A stretch of 64,000 nucleotides of DNA. Source: Camarhynchus parvulus (Eukaryota; Chordata; Aves; Passeriformes; Thraupidae). The position numbers and the translations under genes were made by a program. The notes under the pieces were generated by a model. The model saw nothing but the letters and a program-made list of their open reading frames with translations. It had not been told where the DNA came from and did not search any database. Positions 40,401-53,628 of this stretch are shown piece by piece. The DNA lies in assembly GCF_901933205.1 (NCBI RefSeq), contig NC_044577.1, positions 6,211,321 to 6,275,320 on the forward strand. Direction: 5' to 3'. Within the stretch, counting starts at the first letter, position 1. The number at the start of each line of letters is the position of its first letter.

Positions 40401-42394
40401 CAGTTGTTTCAGTTTGGCAGCACTAAAATTTAACAGTGCCCAGAAATGTGCTGTTCACTGAGGTGGTCAAGCATGTTCAAGAATGCATCTGCCCATCACT
40501 ACCAAGAAAAGGAGTTGGACTTTATCACCTTAATTCTAGGGCACATTTAACCACAAAAAAAAAAAACATTATATGTTATTATCTTGGGAATTACAGATAA
40601 TTACACAGCTGGCTGTGCCAGCAAGGGAGAGCACAGGGCTGGAAGGGGAAGGCTGATTTCAGTGACAAGTGTGCATCACTGAAGTGGAGGGCAAGGAGAA
40701 AAAAGCTGTATCATGAAAACCACTGCTCCTACCTTCCTACAAGCAAGAAAGTTGTGAAAAAGGCCCAAAGCATTCTGGTCTCTGAGACCTGTTCTCTCAT
40801 ATCCAGCTAATAAGAGTCACAGTTTTTAACTTCTCTGTGTGTTCCCTTTTGGAGGAAGTCATAATTTTGCATGCATCATACTAAGAGCCAACAAAAAAAA
40901 ACCCAAATTCACAAAAAGAAAACCCCAACAAAATCAAACATCTTCTACTAGAATAACTAAAAAACACCTAGATTGACAAAAGACACAATCTTAATATACT
41001 GATGCAAAATTGTGGATCATATGTTTAATCTTTGTCACCTTCCTCTTACTATCTGAGAAATATCACAGTCACATTTGATCGCTAATTCCCATTGATTAGT
41101 GAATTTTGCTTATTAATTTCTCATTAATTCTGTTTTGCTTTTTCTCAGGACATCACTTTTCCCTTCGTCTCACTCCACTAAGGCAGTTTGCTAGTCTGAA
41201 TGAAGCAGGATGCAAGGAAAGTGCTGAATGTGGTGGTATAAACTCCAGTGGGATGTCAGTTCAGATGGACTTCACAAGGTTGCCCACACCCACCACGTGG
41301 GGCCAACACAAAGAACAGAAAGCATAAAAACCAAAAGCAACGTGCCCAAGAGCTGGAAAACAAAGGGAGGGAAAGGAGGCAACTGCAGGTACATAAGTGG
41401 TAGGAGCAGGGCAGAGCAGCAGCCCCTCCCAGTGTGTAAATCCATAGTCACCTCCCACCTTGGGGACTCATAGACCTCAAGGGAGACTCGGGAAATCCCA
41501 TTCCACAGGATGGCTGTTCACACAGGATCAGTAGAAGCTGTTTGGTGTGCCAAAAAGAGACTTCAGAAAAGCCTGGAATGCTAATATCAATTGATTTTCT
41601 TTCTATGTGCTTCCCAGTTCTAAAATCCCAGCACATCAAAAGGCTTATTACTGAAGAAGAGTGAAATCCATTCATGGAAACAGCTGAGTACAGGAACACC
41701 AGCTGTGTTTGACTACTACAGCATTAAAATTAACTTTACAACTGATTTGGAATCTGCTTGTTATAATGGCATAAAAGTACACACTGTAGCCTATTTTAGT
41801 CCTAATCTTAAAAGTAAGCAGTGCCTCTGTGATTTGACACTTAGTTATGAAAGATATAGAGATAAAAAAATAAAAGCATGCGCTTTGTGCATATGCTTGA
41901 GTTCCCTACTGAGAGGAGAGCTCTATCCACATCTTCATGAGATATTTCCTCCCATAAACTTGGAGCCATTTACTTATTGAGTGCACAGTCTTTAATAGTG
42001 ATTACACAATTTAGTATCTTTCCTGAAAGCCGAATTACCACGCTGTTTATGATGTATGCTTAGACTCCCTGGTGAAAGGTTTATGGATTGTTATTTATAA
42101 CTCTTCTCCATCTCTCAGAAATGCTTAGAGCAGCATTATGAAGGATGAAGTGCCACTCTGAAGAGGACAAAACTGAGCACAGGAAAATAGCAAAATTAAT
42201 TAGATGGCAGTGCTTAATCAAAGGAATTGCTGGTTTTCCTTGGGAGATATCTATAGCAGAAGTTATGGGAGAGAAGTAAGTTTCATTTAAGAAACATTTT
42301 ACTACCACAAATACTCTTCTTTGAAAAATATTTTTTGAAACTTTAGACTCAAATAAACTAAGATGTCTTATTTATCTTGCAAATTATTGCAGGA

Positions 42395-45300
42395 GGTTTT
42401 GCTTAATAGTCGGCTCATGCTTTTGTTCTTTGAATTGCCAGGCCCTTTGGCATCTTGCTAATTACCCTCTGATGATCTAGCAGATAAAATGGAATAAACA
42501 ACAGGAGCACATGCATGTTTGTCTATCTGATATATTGCACAAAGGGCAATAGAAGAAGGAACACAGAAATCAATGTGGGGGAAAGGAGGAGGAGAGGGCA
42601 GGATAAAAAGATCAGTGTCAAAGAACAGGAAAAAAAATCAGAGGAAAAAATGCCAGTCAAGAAAAAAGAATGAAAGAATAAATGTAACAAAATTTGGTCA
42701 AAAATGACATGGGAAAGTTGTACAGTATAAATATTCCAGCTTAAATATAATGGAAACAAAACACAATGAACCAAAGCAGCTAAAACACAAAACGAGGAAC
42801 AACATGAAAACAGTCCAAAGTAAACGACAGACATTTCAAATGTGTGGTTTTGACACAGATGTGTCAAAAAGTGACATAATGTAAAAATGTATCTCATGAG
42901 GAATCAAGCTTCTTTTGTGTTTTAAAAGCAACTAGACCAGGGCAAGTTTCTGAACTGGATACTTGAACTTCCACCAGAAATTAATCTGAAAGTAGGCCCA
43001 AGTCCACACTTTTATTCCATGTCATGCATTTAGTCTTACAGGCTTCTGAGCACTGGAAAAGAATTCGCCCTGACTCAATAATCAGTGCCCCCAGCTTCAG
43101 TGGAGCAGTTGCAGACAGGCATTTTACAGGATGCCTTTGAAAAATCTGGGGTCTGTAGTGCCAAGTTCATACAAAGGGCTGAGAAAATAAGAAAGCATTA
43201 CAGACTTAATAGCTGATGGCCTTAAAGATCCCATTTAGATATAACACAGGCTGATTACTGACCACACGGCTTCTGAAATGTCAGGAGCACTGGGAAACAA
43301 CAAGGAAGCAAAGGAGAAATAAAGATTTCACTTCTCTGGGAAACCACACCTCCATCTGAGTGCTTTGTTAATTACATAAGGATGTTTCTGGGTTATTAAG
43401 AAAAGAAACCTCAACATCTGATGGGTATGCTGGGGGATGTGGTGCTCCATCCCCGCCTTCTGTGGAGTGCAGCCTTCAGCAGAGATTCCTAAGTGCTACC
43501 TTATGCCTTTTGGTGCATTTCTGGCTCAAACCCAGGCCCTCTAATTTACCTTGCATTAGCTTGCTACTTCAGGCAGAGCTAATGGCATCGGAGGTGATCC
43601 ATCATTCCCACTGTGCTCTCCAAGTGGGAGGGAACATCTGAACCACTAAATGCTTGTCTCCTGCTCCTCTTCATCGCAGCACACACCAAATGGGAGCAAT
43701 TCTGTTTATAGCTGGAAAATTACAGGCTCTGATATTGTTAGGAGATTATTTATGGCAGATTTCTTTCCACCTGTGATGCTAATTGTGAACATTTAGAGCC
43801 ATCATTCTGTGCAGCTACACGGGATCACCAGGTAATGAGGTGAAATGCAGCCAGACACTTGGGCACCCACGCTGATACCTTTGTGTTTCTCATCCACATA
43901 CTCTTTGTTTACAAGGACAGAATAAAAAAATAAACATTTTAGAATCAGCCTACTGATGTGAATGTGGTTTTGATCCAAAAGTACGTGATACCTTTATGCT
44001 GAGAATCCAAATATAAAGATCTTTCTAAGTATTGCTAAATATTACATCTTCCTTGAGTCATGACTATCATTTGTGCCCTAATCTCAAGTCATCTGCTTTT
44101 ATAATATTTAATTACTTTATTTTATCTTTTCTAATAATTTACCTTTGGACACAGGCAGGTAGTTACATGTTTTATATTTATTCTGTTTTCCTCTTTACTT
44201 TCAAATTTCATTGAAAAGTCTTAAATGTGAGCTTTTATTTTTAGAGGCATCGCATTACCTAGATCACATGATGATTGTGATACTTTTTTATTTTTTAAAG
44301 GAGTACAAAAGGCAGCTGGGAAATTATCCTTCCAGCTTCTGAAATGGTTTATCTGTGGTTCTACCTATGACAGTGTTCAAACTACCTATGAAGTGTTTCA
44401 AATACATTGAATCTTATAGATGAACACTGATTAGGCTTTTAGTTCTCTCCTTGGTAATACTATTATTTTTTCTTATTTTACTTATTATTATAATTTACTA
44501 TTATTTTTTGAAACTAAGAAAGTTGATTGCAGAATTAAGGAAAAAATAATTCCCAAATGACACAGGGCGCCAGCATTTCCCAGGCCCCCCACAGAAGACA
44601 ATGTAGAATTTTGGAATTACAAAGTTCAGTCTTGAAAACAGGTCTAAAAAGCACCAGAAAAATAAAAAAAGTAGAGATATAACACAACAAACAGATTTTT
44701 AAAAGAAACCGTTCTGCCTGACTCTTCATACATTGGGCTCTCACAGTGAGTTCATCAAGAATTTGGTTAGAAAGCTCAGACACTGGCTGGTTCCAACAAC
44801 ACATGTGCCACAGGCCACATCTGTCACCTGAAAAGAGCCCTTTAAGATGAAATAAAAACAACCCCCCTCATCCAAGTGCTCTCCCCCTCTCAGGATTTTT
44901 TGGTCACAATGGCTCTCTCCATCCAGTCTTAATTTCTGTGCATACATTTACAAATGTGGGTATTAGCTGTGCTACACAGAGAAAAGCTGTGCCTCTGCAG
45001 TTCCTCAGATAATTAAGTCCTTGTGCCTTACAAAAATGGGGCAGAAATCTACCTGAAGATTTCCAGCATGTGCAACAGGCAGCTGAGGACAATCCAGGAG
45101 GCACCACTTAATCTACTGTGCACTGGATCCTGGTGCAAGCAGCACATGCAAAATAAAGTGAAATACTGAAATACTGACTATCAATTCAGAACAGCAGAAA
45201 AAAATTTATTCCCATTTATTAGTCTAGAAGACTGTACCCTTAATACCTCTGAATCACAAGATGGGAGGACTGTTTTCCCATCAAAGAATAAACAGCTTCA

Positions 45301-48300
45301 TTTATCTTGAACTGTTAATGTAAGACAAAGTATAACACCATTGTATACTAGTAAAAATACACATAGAAGCCGTGAGAATCAGCATGACTAATATAATATG
45401 TTGCAGCACTGAGGGAACAGTTGTATTATAAATATTCATTCAAATGGTAATTTATTATAGTAACATTGCACCTGCAGGAAAAACATATTCAGAAAACCTA
45501 AAATCTTTTAATGAATAATGAAGACAAACAACTTAAGCACTATATAAATGTACTGGATGCATTAACTTTGTTACTTACTGATAAACAGAGTTATACAGAA
45601 TATTCCTGTGTTTTAAAAATTAATTCTTAATGACCACTGTAGTCACAGGGCAGAGATCTGGTTTTTCTGTACTCACTCCAGTCAGATCCCCTTCCTGGAA
45701 TACACAGGGACTTTTCCATCCCATTCCAGCCATGAATTACCACTGCTCCTGCACAAATTATCTTCACTCTGCCCTCCTCAGCCATCTCCAGCTGATCAAG
45801 AAACTCAGAGTTGCTCCATGTCACCCCTGACTGGGTTTATGATCTCTCACTCCCTACTTCCGAATTTCTCTTCTTCACGCTCCTCCCATCCAGATCATTC
45901 CATTTTCCTACACAATATTCAAATCCTGTTCTATAGTGATTATTCCCTCTGGGCTTTAAATGGACATTTTGATTAGCATAAACTAGTTTTATGGCTTAAG
46001 GTTAGTAATGAAAGCCAGAAACAACTGCCTGTAAAAGAGCTCACTGAGGTAACCCAGCAGTAACATTTCACTATCTCTTGCATTCCTTTCTGGCACTGTT
46101 TTAGAATTCTACCATGCTCTTCATCCCCTTCCTTGTTTTGTATTAAACAAGTCTTCTGTGCTACACCAACCCTTCTGTACCCCACCTTCCTCCAGAACAA
46201 TGACTAAATGTTCTCCTCAAGGCCAGGACAGCCATCTAAAAGACTGAATTTCTGTTCCAATTTTAATTTGTCAATCACTCTGTTAAATCAGAGATTTCAC
46301 TGTCTTGAGCCTCTACCATACACAACAATAATAATGACCACTACGTCCTCATGGGACAATTCAACAGAAGTTCCATTAGACTTTCATTAACATAAAGTTA
46401 ATGAATTAAAATCTGATACCAAATTATATCACTAAGTCTGTTTTTTTTTCCGGCAATATTTTCCTGCAACCGTAGATGCTTAGAGAGGCAAAATAACAAA
46501 TGATCATCTTGTCCTGCTTGCAAATTTTTACATTAATATTCATCCTGCTAAGAGAACATTGTTCCCAGTGGACTTGCCAGGCACACACTCACAGATTTGA
46601 AGTCTTACCAGAAGGTGCTCCAATCCCAGGAAGCATTAAAAAAGTTATTGCATCTCAGTCTCAACCATAAACAAGACCAGGACAGTGGAAGTATTTTCTT
46701 TCCCCTGATTCCAAAACCAACCAAAACCTGTACTATAAACAGCAGATACAACAGAATTATACCAAGAATTACCTTTATAGTGCCCTTTTTGCACTTGTCA
46801 ACTTTGCCCTCACAAAATGAGTGCTCTAGAAACTTGTAAAGAGCTTCCCAGCTGCAACAGAAGGTGCATTTTGCACACCTGGAACAGCTGGCCAGCTGGG
46901 CTACACACATACACTGGCTGTGCCAGGTGTGAATGCTCTGTCTGAAGCACTAGGGAACCTTGTACCATCACACAAGCCCAGTCCCGCTCAGCTCAGGCAC
47001 TTCAGACCAAGTAAACACAAAGTTACAGTTGGATAATCCACCCTCACCATTCCATTTATCCTCCTTTTTGAACATGCTTGGAGCCAGCACCAAAAACTAC
47101 TCATAACAGTGGAAAGGCTTTGCCCCCTACCTAATTGAGACCTCAATTATTTTCTGTTTCTTCTCTTCACAGTCAAAATAATCTATATATAAGAACAGTA
47201 ATTGATAATACCACGACTTTGCTTCCAAGTGATCTTTTCAGCTAGGCTCTAATAGGAGAAACAGCCCACATGGATGACCAAGGAAATGGCTGCAGTCAGG
47301 CAGGAATGGGCATGCTGGATGCCAGCATGAACATGGAGAGGTCTGGCACGTCCTCCAAGGGGAGTGGATGTCCCATTTGGCTGCTGTCCATGCCTGTGAC
47401 ACCAGCTGGGCTCTGGGTTCCACTCACCGACCTCACCGCTCCACGTGCCTGGAGGAAACCACATGGCTGAGGAAATGCCAGGGGGATTTAATTTCTCTTT
47501 TATTTCTTTTACATCCTGCAGGTGTGGAAACTGGAAAATTTCCTTTTCAATTTCACAGTCCCTTTCCCAGGATTTTGTGCATGCATGGTGAGGAAAATAA
47601 AGCCCAGCAAATCTCTGCTTCTCAGCAGCGGGGCAACTTCCTGGCAAATCTGTGCAGCTCTGGTCTGTCCTCTCTTCTCTTGCTTGTCCCACAGTGCCTG
47701 TGGTCCTGTTACACTGCATTAGAGGTGTTTTTATTTAAGAGGTGAATGGATTTTTAGTCTTGGAAGGGGGGAATAAAAAAGCTATATTCCAAGTTGTCAC
47801 AGGTTCCCTCTGTTTTAACTCTCCAGCTAGAGCTATATCACGGCCCAAAAACTTTTCTAGGAAACTGTCAGCACTTCCTGGGCTGTAAGAAAATGCTGTT
47901 CCACGCTGTTTGTGACTACCTTTCTTCACATGATCAAATCAAAAAAATTGCACTAATATGTAAAAAGAAGCAGCAGTAGCCTCTCTAATAAAGATACCTC
48001 ACAAGGCTTAAAACATGCAGCAGCTGCTGAGCTGCTCCAGCATTAGCTGCTGCCATGTCTAACCTAGGCAGAGATTAAAGATTGTAAAAGAAAGTAAAGT
48101 AGATGGTAAAACAGGTTTAGCAATATGAAGAGGTTACGTTACCTTTTCTGCTCATGAATTTATTCCAGTATTTGAATAGATTAGCACAGACCACCAGCTA
48201 TTGTGTTGGCCCATAAGCAGGCAGAAGATGAGGAAGTCATGTAAATTACCTGTCACTGAAAGTGAAAATTATTTATGCCTTAAAAACATTTTACATTATT

Positions 48301-51300
48301 TCAACACCACTGTCTCTGCTGGATGATAATGAGAGCTCAGCTCCAAGGAGTGGCAGTTTTTTCACAGAAGGTGCTTTAGTAAGTAATTATATCCCTTCAC
48401 CTGGCCTCCCTTTATTCTTAGGAATGAAGATATTTTTATTTGGGGCAAGGATAGCAGTAATGTTGTTTTATTCGATGCTATGTAAAATGCATTTTCCATT
48501 CTCTGTTTTAAATAGGTGAATTCAAAAGGCCAACAGAAGCAAGAGAAGTGTTCTCAGTCTGTTGATCATTTTGAGACAAACTGGAAAACTGCCTGGATTC
48601 AACCTGATAGCAGATGTATTTATTCTCTATTTGCTTGTTCCAACACAGCAAAACAGGAGTTGATGTGCTGCTTGCATTTCTGCCTGGGGGACTGAGGCTT
48701 TCCATTGTAGTTAATGGACCGTCTACAAACAGAAAATTAATTTGGCAAGAACTCACTGATGTTGTGGCAATCAGAGGAGCATAGTCCATTCTGAAAGTAA
48801 TTAATCCAGCCAACAGAGAAATAAAATATCAGTTGTTTGGAGCACAAGAACTTTGACACACGGACAGTAAGAGAAACAAAGCCTTCTGACAAAGAGTTTA
48901 GCTGCAGAGGGACACATTGCAGTTTGGAAATGGCACACACAAAAAGGTAGTTAACATTTTCAGTTATGGAGCAAGGCTGAAATGGCAGTGAAATGATATG
49001 CACCTTACTTTGTTTAAAGCTGTGCTGTCTAGAAAAGTGCCATTTCTGTAGCTCATGGTTTCCTGACAAAAGAAGCATGCTGCTTTGAAAAACCCAATTG
49101 AAAAAACTACTGAAACAATTTTCTTCCTCAGGTTCATGCTTGGGGGCTTCCTTACAGTTAGCTGGTGGTCACCAAGAGGACGGGGAAGCTTCTGCTCAGA
49201 GCAGTAGCACGTTCTGCTTCTGTGTGTATCCATGACTTCATGGAACCTGTGATCCTTGACGCCAAGATTATTGCACATTTCAAACCCCAGGTTCACACAT
49301 TTGCAGAGAATTTCACTGGCAGGTTCTTACAGAAAGGGTGCACATGCTTCCAGCAAAAATGGGTTTCAAAACCAGGCACCAATCATGTTGATGAAACATC
49401 CACATCCAGAGGCTGAATTTGTTAAAGCAGTAATGGGTCACTATTGGAAAATGAAGTGAACAGCAGGTATACTGATGGTTTTCTAGTCCCACAGTGGCAC
49501 AGTAGAACCTCAGCCCAAATTCTATTCTATAAGACTTTCTTAGCTCTGTTTTTAAAAATACCTCCTGAACATAGCTATAAAAATAATTTTATCAAAAGGT
49601 TTGTAATCAGCATACACAAAACAACAGAAAACTGAATTGTCAGAGAAAGGAAGGACATTCATGGACAGCCTCCACCTGAGGGCTAGAAAAAACAAGAGTG
49701 AAGCTGTTGGTATTTTTTGGCCTGTTACACCTTCACTACTGGGGATGATACATCAGCAAATAAAGTTAAAATTTCATCTTACAGTGTTAAGCTTTGCTAA
49801 GAAGAACATCTATTTTTTAAATGGAGCAAAAGTGAAAACTTTGAAACATAAATATGCCATTAATAAAGATGTTTTAGGGATTTTTTTTTTCTTTTAGTGT
49901 CACACAGTACTGTAACTAAATATGGTCTCTGATCTCTCACCATCAATGGAAAATAATGAAAAATAATGCCAGAACACAAAGTTTTACTCTTTAGGACACA
50001 GCTTCATTCTCCAGAGAGGCACTGACTAAAAATAACTTGTTGATCAAGCCTGGATTTGCAGCTCAGCTTTTCTTTCCTAGATTATGAAATGTACTTTGAT
50101 GAAACTAGCAACTTAGAACTTTTAAAATTAATTTATATATAAAGACAAGAGCATCTTCCCTCGAGGCAGATGCAGTGAGACACCATGAATTCATCAAGGG
50201 GCACTCTCTCTGTGCTCCTTGTTCTATCCACTCCAGTTTTCTCATTACCCTCTGAAGACATGCATATCTTCTCTCATTAAACAGTGGCACAAAATTACAT
50301 GCAACAGCCTAACTTCTAATGAAGAACTCACATCCAGCCAGCCAAAAGGAAGAGATTGCAAAGCGACTTTGGGAATAACAACCATTAAATCAACCTAACA
50401 TTGATTCACCTTTTTGCAATGGAATTCATCACAATTGGATTTATGACCATATAAGACTGAGTCAATCACTTAACAGGAGGCTAAAAGATTAGTATCCAGA
50501 GGTCAGGGGGAAAAAGAATCTCAGCTTCCATCTCATGGGCTGGTTAAGGAATTTAAACTGCCTGTGAGGGCGTGAATCAGCACAGGCACAGATGCCCAGA
50601 TTTGGCTTCTACTCAAGGAGAGGAAAATGCATTTGTAAAGTACACAGTGTGTATCCTGACTGCATAAACCCAAACTAATAGCACAGTGAACCTGAGACAA
50701 TAGTGCTCAGTTTACATGACAGGTTTCTTCATCACCTGAGTGCCAGGGTGCCTGAAGAAAACAGGGCTGACATTAAATAAGGATATATTGTTCTTACTGA
50801 GCTCCTAATAAATGTGATAAAGTGGCTGCATGTCCAGTTATGAAATTCAAACTTCTAAGCCAGAATGCTTATAAATAAAAGAACATCTAAAATTTCATTT
50901 ATTCTGTAGTCACAGAAATAAATCAACATAGGCATTCTGCCTGTAGATGCTCAGATACAGTTCTCTCCAGACTGAAGAGATAAGCTTGAGCAGGCACACA
51001 TATATATACATAAATGGATTATTGATAAATAGTTTGGAACGCAGACCCTAAAATACTAAGGTTCTGATCCTGATAGGTATCTCAGAAGTGGCTCAAAGGT
51101 TTGTCTCAGAGCAGAATCAAGTTTTGGCAATTAAGCAGCTCCACAATGTCTTGAACAAAAGCTCTGTGATTAAAAGAGAACTATGAAGGCTGGAATGAGG
51201 AAGAGAAAGGGAAATCCAAACTTCCTATTTTGTCTAAGCAGAGTCATGCACCTATTTGCTTTCTCCCTGCTGCAGACAATTGCTGTTCTTTCCAGGATTT

Positions 51301-52713
51301 TTTTTTTGTATTCTACTCTCTAATAGACTGTCAAAAATAAAGACAACAAAAAGCACAAACAACAAGAATGAGGAAAAAACCCCAAACACAGCAAACAAAA
51401 TCCCCATGAACACTAAACCAAAAAATCAGATCTAAACAGAGCACCCACACATCACCACCCCAAACTAACCAACATTCAGGCATTCCAGGACAACCCATGT
51501 GTCATGGAAGTGAGAAAGGCTACAGCTGGGAGCTTGTCAAACTAAACACTCATCACGAAAAAAAAGAAGATTAGAGTTATGTAAGCAAATTACATTTACT
51601 AATAAGTGTTCTGCTTAATGGAAGTAAACAACAAAGACAGGTATAGACTGATGCCTTCAGCCACCCCAGAAATGTCTAAAAAGAGCAGCAACAAATCCCA
51701 GGCAAAACCAAACTATCAGAAATTTACCCCACTTCTGTTGTGACTATTCCCTATGGAGACTATTTTCAAATTTGGAATTTGAAAATTATCTGGACTGAAT
51801 ACAGAGAATAAACAATACAGCGGAGAGAACAGGGCTTGCAAACATCTGGGGTTTGTTTCTTTAATTTTTGCCTAGCTTTAAATATTAAACTTCTTGGCAA
51901 ACAAACACTCTAATAAAAACAGACTCGTCATTAAATCTCCCACGTGCATATTTTATTTGAAAATCACTCCTCTTTCTACTCAACTTTACAAGAACTTATT
52001 CATACAAATTCTACCCTAACACATCCCAGCCTAGAAAAAGGATATATTTTGTTGGAAAATTGGAATTTATATTTTTAAAGCTAACAACAGTTTTGTTGTG
52101 AAAACCTTAAGCTTAGTCTTCTCTCTGCAACATTTTATCAGGCAAGGACAGAAGAAATCACCCAAGCATGCTGCCAAGCAAATTAATATTTTTAATTAAA
52201 ATTTTATCTTCTAAAAAATTGAGTGCTTATTAATGAATTCAAACATGTTTATAGGAGGGATTTTGATTGTGCGTGTTCGCTCTTTCTTGGCTGATGAGCA
52301 AATGAATCTAATATAAAATTAAAGTCTTCATTATTGCTGTGCCTCTTTCCCTGCTCAGCATTCTGCTGTGCCACAGCTCCCTGCTGCACAGGAACACTTC
52401 TGGGGAAACCTCATCTCAGAGGGAAAATCTGTGTCTGATGTTTAAGCCAAGTATGTTGAGTCACAAACAGCCAGTGATGCTCTGCTGGTACCCAGAGCAT
52501 CCTGCCAATGGACACCAAAGCTCAAGGGTCCCTGTCCCAGCCAGCCAGGAGAAGAAAAGGAGATCCTCCCTTCCTCCAGTTCAGGCCCAACACTTCACAC
52601 TGCCTCCTGCAGTAGAGTATAAAACATTATTCCAGCTTTCAAAATATATTTATTTTAGTTAAATTTGACTTTTTAAAAAAATATATTTCTGCTCTAACTT
52701 GTCATTACTCATG
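42395..52713. other. Non-coding DNA, no gene seen
   Basis: Includes a purine-rich stretch at about 42545-42680 (plus strand). Two passages, 42395-42505 and 43540-43850, read like slowly evolving non-coding DNA. Elsewhere there are only short ORFs. Overlapping frames on both strands at 47249-47745 are moderately GC-richer but hold no recognisable domain. An acceptor-like TCCTGCAG ends near 47520 with GTGTGG following. Confidence 0.5.
52708..52713 (+). repeat. Target-site duplication, left copy (ERVK-like LTR 1)
   Basis: CTCATG directly before the LTR corresponds to CTCGTG at 53094-53099 directly after it, with one transition difference. A 6-bp duplication is the usual size for class II (ERVK-like) integration. 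Confidence 0.65.
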
Positions 52714-53093
52714 TGTGGTGGTGTTTGCAGGGGTCCCAGGATGAGGGAAGAGATGAGAATCTTGACTCCATGTTTCAGAAGGCTGATTTATTATTTTATG
52801 AAATATATTATATGAAAATGATATATTAAAACTCTACTAAAGAAAGGAGAAAGGATTTCATCAGAAGGCTAGCAAGGAAAGGAATGGAATGACAATAAAA
52901 TCTTGTGACTGACCAGAGTCCCAGCACAGCTGGACCTGTGATTGGTCATCAAGCAGAAACAACTCACATGGACCAATCAAAGATGCACCTGTTGCATTCC
53001 ACAGCAGCAGATAATTATTGTTTTCCTTTTCTTCTGGGGCTTCTCAGGAGAAAAAATCCTGTCAAAAGCATTTTTCATAAAATGTCCATGACA
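52714..53093 (-). mobile_element. Solo LTR, ERVK-like, minus orientation (copy 1)
   Basis: A 380-bp LTR beginning TGTGG and ending GACA on the plus strand. By eye it aligns over its full length with the reverse complement of 58390-58768 at roughly three-quarters identity. The AATAAA polyadenylation signal lies on the minus strand at 52787-52792, so transcription would run leftward. A CCAAT inverted repeat is present (52939-52947 with 52971-52979). A 6-bp target duplication with one mismatch flanks it (52708-52713 and 53094-53099), supporting both edges. No gag, pol or env sequence adjoins it, so it is a solo LTR. A 98-codon open frame at 52905-53201 lies mostly inside it and is fortuitous. 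I recognise the family as common in passerines from memory; class assignment rests on the 6-bp duplication. Confidence 0.88.
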
Positions 53094-53099
53094 CTCGTG
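53094..53099 (+). repeat. Target-site duplication, right copy (ERVK-like LTR 1)
   Basis: CTCGTG, partner of CTCATG at 52708-52713. Confidence 0.65.
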
Positions 53100-53395
53100 A
53101 AAAAAAAAAGAAGTGAAATTCCTTCTGCTTTTGACACAGAAACTTGGAAAGCTGCTGGCATGAGCAAGTGTGGCCACAACAGAGAAACTGCTTGGTACTA
53201 GGGCTGCATGGGAAGTATTTCAGCTTAGTGTGCCTTCCTGAACAATATCAGCACAACCTGACCAGGGAAAAATCTTAGCAGCTGGAACTTCATTACTTTG
53301 TACAGAGCTTTCAACATCTCCCCATCTAGGTACTAAAGACAAGGACAGACTCCAAAATACATAGATGTGAACAGGGTTCTCTGTAAATAGCAATT

Positions 53396-53513
53396 CTTGG
53401 GGTTGGGGTTTTTTGTGTGTGTGGGTTTCGTTTTGTCCATTTTGTTTTGTTGTTTGGGGTTTATTTTTTTGTGATGTTGTTGGCTAGTTGGTTGGATTTT
53501 GTGTGTTTTTGAT
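53396..53513 (+). repeat. G/T-rich low-complexity tract (left arm)
   Basis: About 118 bp dominated by G and T with only scattered A or C. It lies 40 bp before an A/C-only tract on the same strand, so the two have complementary composition. Confidence 0.85.
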
Positions 53514-53552
53514 TTTTTCCTTTTTCACATTTATAGATTTAAGGTCAAGCTT

Positions 53553-53628
53553 CCCAAAAAAAAAAAAAAAAAAAAGCCCCAACCCCCAAAAAAACCCCAA
53601 ACAAACAAACAAACAAACAAACAAAAAA
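53553..53628 (+). repeat. A/C-only tract: A20 and (AAAC)n microsatellite
   Basis: Of these 76 plus-strand bases, all but one (G53576) are A or C. The tract includes twenty A at 53556-53575 and about six AAAC units from 53599. It faces the G/T tract at 53396-53513, and the two could pair as an imperfect hairpin in single-stranded form. Confidence 0.9.

Larger units (their letters stand above)
36131..42394. other. Non-coding DNA, no gene seen
   Basis: AT-rich sequence with (ATT)5 at 37366-37380, a pyrimidine-rich tract at about 37438-37492 and a T-run of 17 near 37815-37831. A 143-codon minus-strand open stretch (38063-38494) shows no known domain. A good acceptor-like site, polypyrimidine then TTTCTCAG, ends at 41148 and opens into a 60-codon frame closed at 41327. 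No donor was convincing, so it is not called as an exon. Confidence 0.5.

Noticed and set aside
40505..40545. GTTGGACTTTATCACCTTA text resembling a CR1 3' segment
   Set aside because: The match is short with several mismatches, and no further CR1 sequence was seen on either side.
41128..41327. Possible exon after a strong acceptor-like site ending at 41148
   Set aside because: The frame closes after 60 codons with no convincing donor and no domain. The acceptor motif alone is common in T-rich DNA.
52905..53201. 98-codon plus-strand ORF
   Set aside because: Most of it lies inside the ERVK-like LTR on the strand opposite to the LTR's transcription.
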